This document shows positions 16,342 to 26,681 of a DNA stretch of 64,000 nucleotides, piece after piece. The DNA is from Chitinilyticum piscinae. Its GTDB lineage: Bacteria; Pseudomonadota; Gammaproteobacteria; Burkholderiales; Chitinibacteraceae. Under the pieces are notes generated by a model that saw only the letters and a program-made list of their open reading frames with translations, did no database searches and was not told where the DNA came from. The DNA is taken from positions 17,026 to 81,025 of the forward strand of contig NZ_JADFUA010000013.1 of the NCBI RefSeq assembly GCF_015223195.1, given 5' to 3'. Within the stretch, counting starts at the first letter, position 1. Each line of letters starts with the position of its first letter. Both the position numbers and the translations under genes were made by a program.

Positions 16342-19200
16342 ATGAGCACGCTTACCCAACTGGAAGGCCACGACGCCTTCATTCATCGCCACCTTGGCGT
16401 CTCCGCCGCGGAAGAAGCCGCGATGTGCGCGACGCTGAAGGTCGCCAGCCGCGCCGAGCTGGTCGCCCAAACCGTCCCCGCGCAGATTCGTCTGAATGCC
16501 CCGCTGGCGATTGGCGCACCGATGCGCGAAGAAGACGCGCTGGCCAAAATCCGCGGCTATGCCAGCCAGAACATCATCAAGAAGTCGCTGATCGGCCTGG
16601 GCTATTACGGCACCCACCTGCCGACCGTCATCCTGCGCAATGTGCTGGAAAACCCGGGCTGGTACACCGCCTACACACCGTATCAGGCCGAAATCGCGCA
16701 AGGCCGCCTGGAAGCCCTGCTGAACTACCAGCAGATGATCATCGACCTGACCGGTCTGGAGCTCGCCAACGCCTCGCTGCTGGATGAAGCCACCGCCGCC
16801 GCCGAGGCGATGGCGATGGCGCGCCGCATTTCCAAAGCCGCCAGCAATGCCTTCTACGTTGACGAAGGCGTGTTCCCGCAGACGCTGGACGTGCTGAAAA
16901 CCCGCGCGGAAGGCTTCGGCTTCACGCTGATCACCGGCCCCGCAATGGATGCCGCCAAACACGACGTGTTCGGCGCACTGTTCCAGACGCCGAATGCCAG
17001 CGGCGAACTGACCGACTTCACCGCGCTGATCGGCGAGCTGAAGGCCAAGGGCGTGGTCACTGCCGTCGCCTGCGACCTGCTGGCGCTGGTGCTGGCCAAG
17101 GCGCCGGGCGAAATGGGTGCGGACATTGCCTTTGGTTCGGCGCAGCGTTTCGGCGTGCCGATGGGCTTCGGTGGCCCGCACGCGGCGTTTTTCGCGACCC
17201 GCGACGAGCACAAGCGCTCGGTGCCGGGCCGCATCATCGGTGTCTCGGTGGATGCGCGCGGCAAGACGGCGCTGCGCATGGCGCTGCAAACCCGCGAGCA
17301 GCACATCCGCCGCGAAAAGGCAAACTCCAACATCTGCACCTCGCAGGTGCTGCTGGCCAATATCGCCGGTTTCTACGCCACCTATCACGGCCCCGAAGGC
17401 CTAAAGCGCATCGCCAGCCGCGTGCACCGCAGCGCGCAGATTTTCAAGGCCGCGCTGGTACAGCACGGTGTATCTGTCCAGAACGCGCAGTTCTTCGACA
17501 CCCTGACCATTGCCAGTAGCGACGCGGGCAGCATCGCCGCCCGTGCACTGGCAGCAGGTTTCAATGTGCGCGTTGCCGCCAACGCCATCAGCGTGTCGTT
17601 CGACGAAACCACTACCCGCTCCGATCTGGCCGCCCTGCTGGCCGCCTTCGTGCCGGGCGCGACGCTCGACGTCGACGCCGTTGATGCGCAAGTCGCCACT
17701 GCCTGCGAATTCGGTCCGGCGCGCTCTTCCGCCATCCTGACGCACCCGGTGTTCAACCGCTATCACACCGAACACGAAATGCTGCGCTATCTGAAGCGTC
17801 TGGAAAACAAGGATCTGGCGCTGACGCACTCGATGATTCCGCTGGGCAGCTGCACCATGAAGCTCAACGCCACCAGTGAAATGATTCCGGTGACCTGGCC
17901 GGAATTCGGCAACATTCACCCGTTCGCCCCGGCGGATCAAACCCGTGGCTACGAGTTGCTCTTGAACGAGCTGACCGAGATGCTCAAGGCGGTGACCGGC
18001 TTTGCCGCGATCTGCATGCAGCCGAACTCCGGCGCGCAGGGCGAATACGCCGGTCTGGTGGCGATTCAGCGCTACCACGCCAGCCGTGGCGAAGGACATC
18101 GGAAAATCTGCCTGATTCCGAAATCCGCGCACGGCACCAACCCGGCCACCGCACAGATGCTGGGCCTGTCGGTGATCGTGGTGAACTGCGACGACAACGG
18201 CAATGTGGATGTCGAAGACCTGAAGGCCAAGATTGCGCAGCACGCCGCAAATCTCAGCTGCCTGATGATCACCTACCCGTCCACCCACGGCGTGTTCGAG
18301 GAAGCGATCAAGGACATCTGCGCACTGGTGCACGCCGCTGGCGGCCAGGTGTACATGGACGGCGCGAACCTCAACGCGCAGGTTGGCCTGACCAGCCCGG
18401 CAACCATTGGTGCCGATGTCAGCCACATGAATCTGCACAAGACCTTCTGCATTCCGCACGGCGGCGGCGGCCCGGGCATGGGCCCGATCGGCCTGGCCGC
18501 GCATCTGGCGCCGTTTGCGCCAAACCATTCTGTCAATGTGGTTTCCGGCCCGAATGTCGGCCAGAGTGCCGTATCCGCCGCGCCGTACGGCTCGGCATCA
18601 ATTCTGCCGATCTCGTGGATGTATATCGCCATGATGGGCGGCAGTGGTCTCACCGCTGCAACCGAAGTCGCCCTATTAAACGCCAATTATGTGGCCACAA
18701 GGCTTTCCGGGCATTACCCGGTGCTGTATACCGGCAGCCAGGGTCGCGTGGCGCACGAGTGCATTATCGACATCCGCCCGATCAAGGCGGCGTGTGGCAT
18801 CACGGAAGTCGACATCGCCAAGCGCCTGATGGACTATGGTTTCCACGCCCCGACCATGAGCTTCCCGGTGGCCGGCACCATCATGATCGAGCCGACCGAG
18901 TCGGAATCGAAGAGTGAACTTGATCGCCTGATCGACGCGCTGATCGCCATTCGCGGCGAAATCGCGCAGGTGGAAAGCGGCGCACTGCCGGCGGACAACA
19001 ACCCGCTGAAAAACGCCCCGCACACGCAAGCCGACGTGATTGGTGAGTGGGATCGCCCGTACAGCCGCGAAGCCGCCGTGTTCCCGCTGGCGTGGGTGGC
19101 GGCCGCCAAGTACTGGCCGAGCGTGAACCGCATCGACGACGTGTACGGCGACCGCAATCTGTTCTGCGCCTGCGTCCCAATGGACGAGTATCAGGCCTGA
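16342..19200 (+). CDS. gcvP: Glycine dehydrogenase (decarboxylating), P protein
   Basis: A 952-aa single-chain P protein. It decarboxylates glycine on pyridoxal phosphate and loads the aminomethyl group onto GcvH. The N-terminal half carries [16 protein letters not shown] and the [13 protein letters not shown] block. The C-terminal half carries the PLP site: [20 protein letters not shown], with the Schiff-base Lys in HKTF at about residue 702. Both halves of the ancestral gene duplication are fused, as in E. coli and unlike the split P1/P2 of Gram-positives. A GGGTTTG hairpin and a GcvR-type gene follow. Confidence 0.98.
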   Translation: MSTLTQLEGHDAFIHRHLGVSAAEEAAMCATLKVASRAELVAQTVPAQIRLNAPLAIGAPMREEDALAKIRGYASQNIIKKSLIGLGYYGTHLPTVILRNVLENPGWYTAYTPYQAEIAQGRLEALLNYQQMIIDLTGLELANASLLDEATAAAEAMAMARRISKAASNAFYVDEGVFPQTLDVLKTRAEGFGFTLITGPAMDAAKHDVFGALFQTPNASGELTDFTALIGELKAKGVVTAVACDLLALVLAKAPGEMGADIAFGSAQRFGVPMGFGGPHAAFFATRDEHKRSVPGRIIGVSVDARGKTALRMALQTREQHIRREKANSNICTSQVLLANIAGFYATYHGPEGLKRIASRVHRSAQIFKAALVQHGVSVQNAQFFDTLTIASSDAGSIAARALAAGFNVRVAANAISVSFDETTTRSDLAALLAAFVPGATLDVDAVDAQVATACEFGPARSSAILTHPVFNRYHTEHEMLRYLKRLENKDLALTHSMIPLGSCTMKLNATSEMIPVTWPEFGNIHPFAPADQTRGYELLLNELTEMLKAVTGFAAICMQPNSGAQGEYAGLVAIQRYHASRGEGHRKICLIPKSAHGTNPATAQMLGLSVIVVNCDDNGNVDVEDLKAKIAQHAANLSCLMITYPSTHGVFEEAIKDICALVHAAGGQVYMDGANLNAQVGLTSPATIGADVSHMNLHKTFCIPHGGGGPGMGPIGLAAHLAPFAPNHSVNVVSGPNVGQSAVSAAPYGSASILPISWMYIAMMGGSGLTAATEVALLNANYVATRLSGHYPVLYTGSQGRVAHECIIDIRPIKAACGITEVDIAKRLMDYGFHAPTMSFPVAGTIMIEPTESESKSELDRLIDALIAIRGEIAQVESGALPADNNPLKNAPHTQADVIGEWDRPYSREAAVFPLAWVAAAKYWPSVNRIDDVYGDRNLFCACVPMDEYQA

Positions 19201-19207
19201 CATGGTT

Positions 19208-19243
19208 AGCAAACCCCTGCTGGCGGCATTGCACAGGGGTTTG
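19208..19243 (+). terminator. Hairpin after gcvP, possible terminator or attenuator
   Basis: AGCAAACCCCTG pairs with CAGGGGTTTG around a 14-nt loop, ending in TTATCC. It directly follows gcvP and precedes the GcvR-like gene, so it may limit read-through between them. The T-run is weak, hence moderate confidence. Confidence 0.4.
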
Positions 19244-19307
19244 TTATCCACGCCCAATAACATCCGGAGCTGCGGCCTGCTTGCCGCACCCTGAAAAGGA
19301 ACAAACC

Positions 19308-19823
19308 ATGAGCCAAACCCTGGTTCTTACCGTGCTGGGCGACGACCGCCCGGGTCTGGTCGGCGAACTCGCTGCCGTCATTGCCGCGCATGACGGCAAC
19401 TGGCTGGAATCGTCGTTCTCGCAACTGGCCGGCAAGTTCGCCGGCATCGTCCGTGTCGATGTTGCTGACCCCAAGGCCGCCGGCCTGCAGGCCGCGCTGC
19501 TGGCGCTGAGCAATCTGCACATCGTCTGCGAAGTGGCCGGCAGCAGCGCGGTGCAGTACACCCGCGCGCTGTCACTGAGCCTGGTCGGCCACGACCGCAT
19601 CGGTATCGTGAAGGAAGTCAGCCAGGTGCTGGCGCGCCATGCGGTGAATGTGGTCAGCCTCTCGACGCACACCGACAGCGCACCGATGTCCTCGGAGCTG
19701 ATGTTCCACGCCGACATCGCGCTGGAAGCGGGCTCCGCGCTCGATACGCGTGCGCTCAAGGCCGATCTGGAGCAGTTGTCGGACGACCTGATGGTCGACG
19801 TGCAGCTGGGCGAGCTGCTGTAA
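19308..19823 (+). CDS. gcvR: GcvR-like ACT-ACT regulator of glycine cleavage
   Basis: A 171-aa protein made of two ACT domains (about residues 3-75 and 88-165). Each starts with the GDDRPGLVGELA or GHDRIGIVKEVSQVL pattern. It has no DNA-binding domain. E. coli GcvR is of this type and represses gcv genes by binding the activator GcvA in response to glycine. Placement directly after gcvP supports this role, but no gcvA is in the window and a riboswitch already senses glycine here. A more general ACT-type amino-acid sensor cannot be excluded. AAAAGGA precedes the ATG. Confidence 0.8.
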   Translation: MSQTLVLTVLGDDRPGLVGELAAVIAAHDGNWLESSFSQLAGKFAGIVRVDVADPKAAGLQAALLALSNLHIVCEVAGSSAVQYTRALSLSLVGHDRIGIVKEVSQVLARHAVNVVSLSTHTDSAPMSSELMFHADIALEAGSALDTRALKADLEQLSDDLMVDVQLGELL

Positions 19824-19833
19824 AGCCTGCCCG

Positions 19834-19875
19834 CTGCAAAAAGAAACCGGCCAGAAGGCCGGTTTCTTTTTGCAG
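19834..19875 (+). terminator. Strong bidirectional terminator after gcvR
   Basis: A perfect 19-bp stem (CTGCAAAAAGAAACCGGCC paired with its complement) around an AGAA loop, with A and T runs on the two sides. It separates the plus-strand gcv genes from the minus-strand TRIC channel gene. Confidence 0.9.
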
Positions 19876-19923
19876 GGTATGCGGCCAAACCAATCTTGCT
19901 GATTAGGCTACACGACCATACCC
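19875..19923. repeat. GGGTAT...ATACCC element between gcvR and the TRIC gene
   Basis: GGGTATGCGGCC at 19875 and GACCATACCCC ending 19924 form the outer arms of a diverged member of the GGGTAT palindrome family, overlapping the end of the gcvR terminator. The arms pair over about six bases only. Confidence 0.4.
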
Positions 19924-19925
19924 CA

Positions 19926-20552
19926 TCAAGTTTTCTTGGGCAGGCGCAACTCGCTCTGGTGGGCAAACAGGCGCAGCGCGAGCCCGCCGGCAAACAGCAA
20001 CCAGGTCGCCGCATCACTGACCCAGCCGAGCTGGAATAAGCCGTAGAGCACCACCGCCACCAGAATCGCCACCGTGCCGTAGAAATCCTCATGCAGGATA
20101 AAGGGAACGTCATTGCACAGCATGTCGCGCACCAGCCCGCCACCGACGGCAGTAACAAAACCGAGAAAGGCCACAGCAAAGGCATTGAGCCCCAGCGCCA
20201 GCCCAAGTTGCGCGCCGGCGATCGAAAACGCCACCAGCCCGATCGAATCGGCCACAATGAAGACCCGCTGCAGCCGGTGGCTGTCCAGACGCTCCAGCTT
20301 CAAAAGCCAGGCCAGCGCCAGCGTGGCAAAAATGGTGTACAGCGGCGAGGCATCCAGAAAAATGCGCGGCACGCTGTTGACCAGCACATCGCGGATCATC
20401 CCGCCGCCAATGGCGGTAAGCAGTGCCAGAATGCACACGCCCAGCAAATCGAACTGCTTGCGGGCCCCAATCAGATAGCCGGTAACGGTGAACGAGACGG
20501 TACCGATAAAGTACAGCCAGTCGAATTCGATATCGATGACCGCATCGAGCAT
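19926..20552 (-). CDS. TRIC-family (UPF0126) cation channel protein
   Basis: A 208-aa inner-membrane protein with about seven hydrophobic helices arranged as two repeats. Each repeat has the family signature: TAIGGGMIRDVLVNSVPRIF (about 47-66) and TAVGGGLVRDMLCNDVPFIL (about 133-152). Structures of bacterial homologues show trimeric, probably potassium-conducting channels; the older name is YicG/YadS-like. It lies 39 bp downstream of the hybrid kinase gene on the same strand and could be cotranscribed with it. Whether kinase and channel act together is unknown. Confidence 0.88.
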   Translation of the reverse strand: MLDAVIDIEFDWLYFIGTVSFTVTGYLIGARKQFDLLGVCILALLTAIGGGMIRDVLVNSVPRIFLDASPLYTIFATLALAWLLKLERLDSHRLQRVFIVADSIGLVAFSIAGAQLGLALGLNAFAVAFLGFVTAVGGGLVRDMLCNDVPFILHEDFYGTVAILVAVVLYGLFQLGWVSDAATWLLFAGGLALRLFAHQSELRLPKKT

Positions 20553-20591
20553 GGCGGCTCCATTGCCGAAAAACGCCAGTGTAGCGGCGAA

Positions 20592-23500
20592 TCAGCCAGT
20601 CTGGCGCAGCGCCCCGAGCAAGGCTTGCGCCAGATCAGCCAGCTGCGCCAGATCAGCCGGAATGGAATCCGGACGTCCTTCGCGGGCAGCGGCCTCGATG
20701 GCCTTGGCCGTTGCGGCCAGCTGCGCGGCCCCCAGCTGGGCCGAGGCCCCCTTGAGCTTGTGGGCACTTGCCGCCATGCCGGCCAGATCCCCTTGCGCCT
20801 GCTGCTGCCCAAGGCTGGCCAGACACTCCTCGACGGTCGGATAGAACAGCGCCAGCAGTTCGTCGCGCATATCCAGGCCCACCTGCTCTTCGAGCGATTT
20901 GAACATGGCGTCAATCGAAGCCAGCTCGGTATTCAGATCCAGTGCCGTCATGCCTTCCTCCTTGATCACGTCCGTTTTGTTGTTTCTGGTGTCCGCTGGG
21001 GCCACCTTGTCTGTCACCCAGTGTAGCAGCACTTTCTGCAGAGCCGCCTGATTGACGGGCTTGGCCACAAAATCATCCATGCCAGCCTGCCGGCACTGCT
21101 CGATATCCGACTTGAAGGCATTGGCCGTCAGTGCGACGATGGGCACCCGCGCATGCGGCGAAGCCAGCGCACGGATTTCCCGCGTGGCCTGATAGCCGTC
21201 CATGACCGGCATCTGGCAATCCATCAGCACCAGATCGTACTGCTGCCGCTGCACGGCCTGCAGTGCCTCCAGCCCGTCACCGGCCACATCAATGCGGCAG
21301 CCGAGCTTTTCCAGCATGATGCTGGCCAGGCGCAGATTGACCGGGTTGTCTTCCACCAGCAGCACATAGGGTTTGATGGCCGCCTGCAACTCGGCCTGGC
21401 GATGCCGTGTCACCAGCGGGCGCACCTCGGCTTCCAGCTGCTGCAGACGCAGGCTCTCGGCAATGACGAAACGCAGCTGCGCCTGGCGCAGCGGCTTGTT
21501 CAGATAGGCGGCAAAACCAGCATCCCGCGCCTTCTGTGCCCCACCGGGCAAGGCTACCGAGCTGAGCAGGATCAAAGGCAGCGCTTTGGCCGCCGACTGC
21601 TGCACGGCCGCGGCAAATGCCAGCCCATCCATTCCCGGCATCTGCATGTCCACCAGCGCCACATCGAAGGCATCCGGCGCGGCCTCGAGCCGCTGCAAAG
21701 CCACAGCCGCGCTGGCAAATTCCTCGCTGCGCATGCCAAATCCGTGCAGCAATTCAGTCACCAGGCGCCGGTTGGCATCGGAATCGTCCAGCACCAGCGC
21801 ACGCAGATTGCGTAGATCGACATCGTTCACCAGCAGTTCGGGCTCCTCGGCCACCGGCAAGGTCAGCTCGAACCAGAATGTCGCCCCCTGCCCGGGCTGG
21901 CTTTGCACGCCGATGCGCCCACCCATGGCCTCGATCAGGCGCTTGCAGATCGACAAGCCCAGCCCCGTACCGCCAAAGCGGCGTGTGGTCGATGCATCGG
22001 CCTGCGTAAACGGAGTAAAGAGCTTTGCCATCTGCTCCTCGCTCATGCCGATCCCCGAATCGCGCACCTCCAGCCGCAGCGCAACCGACTCGTCGGCGCG
22101 CGCGAGCACCCGCACCTGCGTAATCACTTCACCCTGATCGGTAAACTTGATCGCGTTATTCTGCAAATTGAGCAGAATCTGCCGTATCCGCCCCGGATCG
22201 CCCTTGACGCGTGCCGGTACCTGCGGGTCGATCAGGCAGGCCAGCTCCAGCGATTTCACGGCTGCTTTTTCCGCCAGAATATTGAGCGTGTCTTCGCAGG
22301 TCGTGCGCAAGTCAAAATCGATCTGCTCCAGCTCGAGCCGGCCAGCCTCGATCTTGGAGAAATCCAGCAGATCGCTGATCAGCGTCAGCAGCGCATCGCC
22401 CGCGGTCTGGATGGATGCAACATATTCACTCTGCGTATGGCTGAGCTCGGTATCGTGCAGCAGCGCCGAAAAGCCCAGCACGGCATTCAGTGGCGTGCGG
22501 ATTTCGTGGCTCATGTTGGCAAGGAAGTCCGACTTGGCCTGGCTGGCGGCCTCGGCGGCACGGCGGGCAGCATCCAGATCCTGTTCGATGGCGCGCTGGC
22601 GGGTAATGTCGGTGGCCACACCCAGATAACCGCTGATCTGCCCGCCGCCATCCCGCATCACCGTCACAACCAGGCTAACAGTCAGGTGCGAGCCATCCTT
22701 GCGGATGTAGGTCCAGTCATGGGCATCGGCAATGCCCAGACGGGCGCGATAGACAAACACGTCGAAGCCCTGAATCGGCTCGCCATATTCCTCGCTGAGC
22801 TGCTGCCCACGCTCGCCGATTTCCTGCAGGTCATGGATGATGGCCGGACTCTGCCGGTCCACCATCTCGCCGGCCGAATAACCCAGCATCAACTCGGCAC
22901 CCTTGCTGAACACCTTGATCAGGCCATCGGCATCCGTGGCGATGATCGAAAACTCGGTTGCCGAGTCCAGCACATTGGCAAGCTGGCTCTGGCTGGACAG
23001 CAATTGCTGCAACAGGGAATCGCGTTCCTGCTCGTGCTCCAGCTGCAGGGTCATATCGCGCAAGAGCGCCACGAAATAGTACTGCCCATCCTGTACAAAG
23101 CGGTTCAGCGCAATCTCCACCGGAAACAGCGCACCATCGGCCCGCCGGGCCTGCAGCAAGCGCCCCAGTCCCATCATGCGCAGCTCGCCTTCACCGGCCG
23201 CATGCGTCACATAGGCCATGTGGGCCAGACGCTCGGCCTCGGGCATCAGTTCGGCCACGTTCTGCCCCAGCATGTCCTGCCGGGAGAACCCGAACATGAC
23301 TTCAGCCGCCTGATTGAAGGTGACAATCCGCCCGGCACGATCCGCGGTAACAATGGCATCGCTGGTACTGTCGAGTACGGCCGCCAGCTGCTGCTCCTTT
23401 TCCTGCGCATCGCGACTGAGCACTTCGGCCAGCTTTTCCGCCTTCTGGCGCGTGCGACCCAGCACCAGCAACAAGGAGCAGCTCAGCGCGGTCAGCGCCA

Positions 23501-24464
23501 GCCCGCCCAGCAAAAACAGCCAGGGCAGCGCATTGCTGCGGCTGCGCTCGAATTCGGGCAGACCACTGATCGTCAGCACCAGCTCCTGATCGCCAATTCT
23601 GATCAGCTGTTCACGGTGGAAGCGCCGCTCGCCCACCGCCTTTGCCCCACGCCCCCCCAGATGACCATCGCTGTCGTAAAGCAGCTCCCCACCGGTGCTG
23701 GGGCGTCCTGCCCACAGCTCGAAGTCGAATTGACCGCCGGCCAGGGCGCCCACCTCCTTGACCAGGGTTCTGGCCAGCACCGGCGAGTAGGCCCAGCCAA
23801 TCAGCGCCTGCTCGCGCTCTGCTGCGGTATCACGCGGCATGCTGGTCAGATAGCAAGGCAGCAGAAAGAGAAAGCCCGGTTCTTTCTTGCCGGATTGCAC
23901 CAGTTGGATCGGCCGCGTCACGGTCAGCTCGCCGGTACGCATGGCGTACTCGGCCGCGGCCCGTCTTCGCGCTTCCGAGGCGATATCCAGCCCCAGTGCC
24001 GCGCGATTCTGCTCCAGTGGTTCGATCAGTTCGATCACATAAGCATCGCCATCGGCCTTGCCCAGTGAGCGGACATGGTAATCCGGTTGCAGCTCCCGGC
24101 GTTGCGCCTCGTAATCGGCTAATTGCTCCCGCGGCAGTTGCCGGATAAACCCGAAGCCCAGCGCCCCGGGATACAGCCGGTCGATCTGCTGCGATTCGAT
24201 GAAGCGGCGGAATGCGGCCGGATCAAGCTCGCCATGGCGCACCTGCACATGTGCCCGCACGGTGGCCAGCCCGTATTCATAGCTTTGGGCAGCTTGCTGC
24301 AGCGCACTGACCAGCGGGTTGGTGAGGCGCTCGAAATCATGCTGGTAGGCGCGCTCGTTCGCCTGCCGCGAATAGAGCCACAGTGCGCAACTGCTGATCA
24401 CGCCCAGAACTGCAAGCAGCAACGCCAGCAGGCGGTGATGTCGAAGAAAGCGCTGCAGAAGCAT
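20592..24464 (-). CDS. CHASE-PAS hybrid sensor histidine kinase (BarA-like architecture)
   Basis: A 1290-aa membrane hybrid kinase. Order of parts: TM1 (about 9-30); periplasmic CHASE domain (about 40-310, with YPGALGFGFIRQLPREQL); TM2 (about 322-345); PAS1 (about 370-490) and PAS2 (about 510-635); HisKA with SHEIRTPLNAVLGFSALL (His near 654); HATPase with N-box NLQNNAIKFTDQG. Two receiver domains follow (VALVDMQMPGMDG, Asp near 938; LVLMDCQMPVMDG, Asp near 1079), then a C-terminal HPt (SAHKLKGASAQLG, His near 1235). All phosphorelay residues are present. CHASE domains bind small extracellular ligands; the ligand here is unknown. The frame stays open far upstream through metG, but ATG 24464 gives a natural TM1 start. 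No dedicated response regulator is adjacent. Confidence 0.92.
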   Translation of the reverse strand: MLLQRFLRHHRLLALLLAVLGVISSCALWLYSRQANERAYQHDFERLTNPLVSALQQAAQSYEYGLATVRAHVQVRHGELDPAAFRRFIESQQIDRLYPGALGFGFIRQLPREQLADYEAQRRELQPDYHVRSLGKADGDAYVIELIEPLEQNRAALGLDIASEARRRAAAEYAMRTGELTVTRPIQLVQSGKKEPGFLFLLPCYLTSMPRDTAAEREQALIGWAYSPVLARTLVKEVGALAGGQFDFELWAGRPSTGGELLYDSDGHLGGRGAKAVGERRFHREQLIRIGDQELVLTISGLPEFERSRSNALPWLFLLGGLALTALSCSLLLVLGRTRQKAEKLAEVLSRDAQEKEQQLAAVLDSTSDAIVTADRAGRIVTFNQAAEVMFGFSRQDMLGQNVAELMPEAERLAHMAYVTHAAGEGELRMMGLGRLLQARRADGALFPVEIALNRFVQDGQYYFVALLRDMTLQLEHEQERDSLLQQLLSSQSQLANVLDSATEFSIIATDADGLIKVFSKGAELMLGYSAGEMVDRQSPAIIHDLQEIGERGQQLSEEYGEPIQGFDVFVYRARLGIADAHDWTYIRKDGSHLTVSLVVTVMRDGGGQISGYLGVATDITRQRAIEQDLDAARRAAEAASQAKSDFLANMSHEIRTPLNAVLGFSALLHDTELSHTQSEYVASIQTAGDALLTLISDLLDFSKIEAGRLELEQIDFDLRTTCEDTLNILAEKAAVKSLELACLIDPQVPARVKGDPGRIRQILLNLQNNAIKFTDQGEVITQVRVLARADESVALRLEVRDSGIGMSEEQMAKLFTPFTQADASTTRRFGGTGLGLSICKRLIEAMGGRIGVQSQPGQGATFWFELTLPVAEEPELLVNDVDLRNLRALVLDDSDANRRLVTELLHGFGMRSEEFASAAVALQRLEAAPDAFDVALVDMQMPGMDGLAFAAAVQQSAAKALPLILLSSVALPGGAQKARDAGFAAYLNKPLRQAQLRFVIAESLRLQQLEAEVRPLVTRHRQAELQAAIKPYVLLVEDNPVNLRLASIMLEKLGCRIDVAGDGLEALQAVQRQQYDLVLMDCQMPVMDGYQATREIRALASPHARVPIVALTANAFKSDIEQCRQAGMDDFVAKPVNQAALQKVLLHWVTDKVAPADTRNNKTDVIKEEGMTALDLNTELASIDAMFKSLEEQVGLDMRDELLALFYPTVEECLASLGQQQAQGDLAGMAASAHKLKGASAQLGAAQLAATAKAIEAAAREGRPDSIPADLAQLADLAQALLGALRQTG

Positions 24465-24548
24465 GAAGTGGGAAAGCCGCAAGGTAGGAACGGCTTTACT
24501 ATAGTCGCCGCTTCGGGGAACGCCTAATCCAGCGCCCCGCGTCTGGGT

Positions 24549-24554
24549 TATAAT
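24549..24554 (+). promoter_or_regulatory. Probable -10 element of metG
   Basis: A perfect TATAAT lies 34 bp upstream of the metG ATG. No convincing TTGACA is present at the matching -35 position, so this is a partial promoter call. Confidence 0.4.
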
Positions 24555-24587
24555 CCCGCGATTGTTCCCCTTTATCCGCCCCGGCCC

Positions 24588-26606
24588 ATGTCCCGCAAAA
24601 TCCTCGTCACCTCTGCCCTGCCGTATGCCAACGGCGCGATCCACCTCGGTCACCTGGTCGAGTACATCCAGACCGACATCTGGGTGCGCTTTCAGAAGCT
24701 GCGCGGCCACACCTGTCACTATGTGTGCGCCGACGACACCCACGGCACGCCGATCATGCTGCGTGCCGAGAAGGAAGGCATCAGCCCCGAGGCACTGATC
24801 GAACGCGTTCATGGCGAGCATCTGCGCGACTTCACCGGCTTCCACGTGGCGTTCGACAACTATTACAGCACCAACAGTGCAGAAAACCGCCACTTTGCCT
24901 ACGACATCTACGGCAAGCTGAAAGCCAATGGCAAAATCGTCAGCCGCACCATTTCGCAGCTGTACGACCCGGTGAAGAACATGTTCCTGCCGGACCGCTT
25001 CGTAAAGGGCGAATGCCCGAAGTGTGGTGCCAAGGATCAGTACGGCGACAACTGCGAAGCCTGCGGCACCACCTACGCGCCGACCGATCTGAAGAACCCC
25101 TACTCGGCCGTGTCCGGTGCCACGCCGGAGCTGCGCGATTCCGAGCATTTCTTCTTCAAACTCGGCGACTGTGAAGACTTCCTGAAAAACTGGACCACGA
25201 CTGAGGGCAAGCTGCAGGCCGAAGCATCGAACAAGATGCAGGAATGGTTCGAGGCCGGTTTGAGCGACTGGGACATCTCGCGCGACGCGCCCTACTTCGG
25301 CTTTGAAATCCCCGATGCACCGGACAAGTATTTCTATGTCTGGCTGGATGCGCCGGTCGGCTACATGGCCAGCCACAAGAACCTGTGCGACCGTCTTGGC
25401 ATCGATTTCGACAGCTACTGGAAAAAAGACTCCGACGCCGAGCTGTATCACTTCATCGGCAAGGACATTCTGTATTTCCACGCGCTGTTCTGGCCGGCGA
25501 TGCTGGAGTTCTCTGGCTACCGCACGCCGACCGCGATCAACGCCCACGGCTTTTTGACGGTCGATGGTGCCAAGATGAGCAAGTCGCGCGGCACCTTCAT
25601 CACCGCCGAATCCTATCTGCGCCACCTGAACCCGGAATGGCTGCGTTACTACTTCGCCGCCAAGCTGTCCAACACGGTGGAAGACATCGACCTGAACCTG
25701 GAAGACTTCAGCGCACGCGTGAATTCGGACCTGATCGGCAAGTACGTCAACATCGCCAGCCGCGCCGCCGGCTTCATCAGCAAGCGTTTTGGCGGCGAGC
25801 TGGCACGCGAACTGGGCGATGTGCCGCTCTTGAGCAAGCTCTCGGGTGAAGCCGAGCGCATCGCCGGTCTGTTCGACGCACGCCTGTATGGCCAGGCCAT
25901 CCGCGAAATCATGGCGCTGACCGACGAGGTAAACCAGTTCGTCGACGCCAACAAGCCGTGGGAAATGGCCAAGCAGGAAGGCCGCGACGCCGAACTGCAA
26001 CGCGTGTGCTCGATCCTGATCAATGCCTTCCGCATCCTCACCATCTACCTGAAGCCGGTACTGCCCAAGCTGGCACAGGACGTGGAAGCCTTCCTGAATG
26101 TTGCACCGCTGCAATGGGCCGACGCGCAAAGCCTGCTGCTGGCGCACTGCATCAACCCGTACAACCACCTGATGACGCGCATCGACCCCAAGCAGATCGA
26201 AGCCATGGTTGAAGAAAACAAGCAAAGCCTCGCGCCAGTTGTCGAAGCGCCGAAACTCGATTACGAGGTGCCGCCGATTGCCGAGACCATCAGCATCGAC
26301 GACTTCATGAAGATCGACCTGCGCGTGGCGCGCATCGTCGAGGCCAAGGCCGTCGAAGGCGCCGACAAGCTGGTGTCGCTGACGCTGGATATTGGTTCTG
26401 AAACCCGCCATGTGTTCGCCGGCATCAAATCGGCTTACAAGCCGGAAGACCTGCAGGGGCGGCTCACCGTGATGGTCGCGAATCTGGCACCGCGCAAGAT
26501 GAAGTTCGGCATGTCCGAAGGCATGGTGCTGGCCGCTGGCGGTGATGGTGGCCTCTACATCCTCAACCCCGATTCCGGTGCCAAGCCGGGCATGCGGGTC
26601 AAGTAA
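24588..26606 (+). CDS. metG: Methionyl-tRNA synthetase MetG
   Basis: A 672-aa class I synthetase charging initiator and elongator tRNA-Met. The HIGH motif appears in [14 protein letters not shown] and the KMSKS loop as [10 protein letters not shown] (about residue 330). A four-cysteine zinc knuckle, [18 protein letters not shown], sits in the CP insertion. The C-terminal 110 residues form the tRNA-binding/dimerisation domain ([18 protein letters not shown]), as in the long E. coli-type enzyme. It is divergent from the hybrid kinase, 123 bp away. A palindromic repeat follows the stop codon. Confidence 0.98.
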   Translation: MSRKILVTSALPYANGAIHLGHLVEYIQTDIWVRFQKLRGHTCHYVCADDTHGTPIMLRAEKEGISPEALIERVHGEHLRDFTGFHVAFDNYYSTNSAENRHFAYDIYGKLKANGKIVSRTISQLYDPVKNMFLPDRFVKGECPKCGAKDQYGDNCEACGTTYAPTDLKNPYSAVSGATPELRDSEHFFFKLGDCEDFLKNWTTTEGKLQAEASNKMQEWFEAGLSDWDISRDAPYFGFEIPDAPDKYFYVWLDAPVGYMASHKNLCDRLGIDFDSYWKKDSDAELYHFIGKDILYFHALFWPAMLEFSGYRTPTAINAHGFLTVDGAKMSKSRGTFITAESYLRHLNPEWLRYYFAAKLSNTVEDIDLNLEDFSARVNSDLIGKYVNIASRAAGFISKRFGGELARELGDVPLLSKLSGEAERIAGLFDARLYGQAIREIMALTDEVNQFVDANKPWEMAKQEGRDAELQRVCSILINAFRILTIYLKPVLPKLAQDVEAFLNVAPLQWADAQSLLLAHCINPYNHLMTRIDPKQIEAMVEENKQSLAPVVEAPKLDYEVPPIAETISIDDFMKIDLRVARIVEAKAVEGADKLVSLTLDIGSETRHVFAGIKSAYKPEDLQGRLTVMVANLAPRKMKFGMSEGMVLAAGGDGGLYILNPDSGAKPGMRVK

Positions 26607-26613
26607 TAACCAC

Positions 26614-26662
26614 GGGTATTGCCCTGCAGCCTTTACACTTGTTTGGCTGCAGAGCAATACCC
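26614..26662 (+). repeat. Dispersed palindromic element, copy B
   Basis: Arms GGGTATTGCCCTGCAGCC (26614-26631) and GGCTGCAGAGCAATACCC (26645-26662) pair over 18 bp with one mismatch around a 13-nt loop. It is the best-preserved copy of the family also seen at 16235 and 39274. It lies between metG and the Sua5 gene and could form a terminator-like or stabilising RNA hairpin. Confidence 0.88.
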
Positions 26663-26681
26663 TTTTCTTTTGGATTCAGCC

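Noticed and set aside
20592..26657. A single open frame of about 2021 codons on the minus strand
   Set aside because: Its first 730 codons are the antisense of metG, which is unquestionable. The real kinase begins at ATG 24464 with a normal membrane helix.
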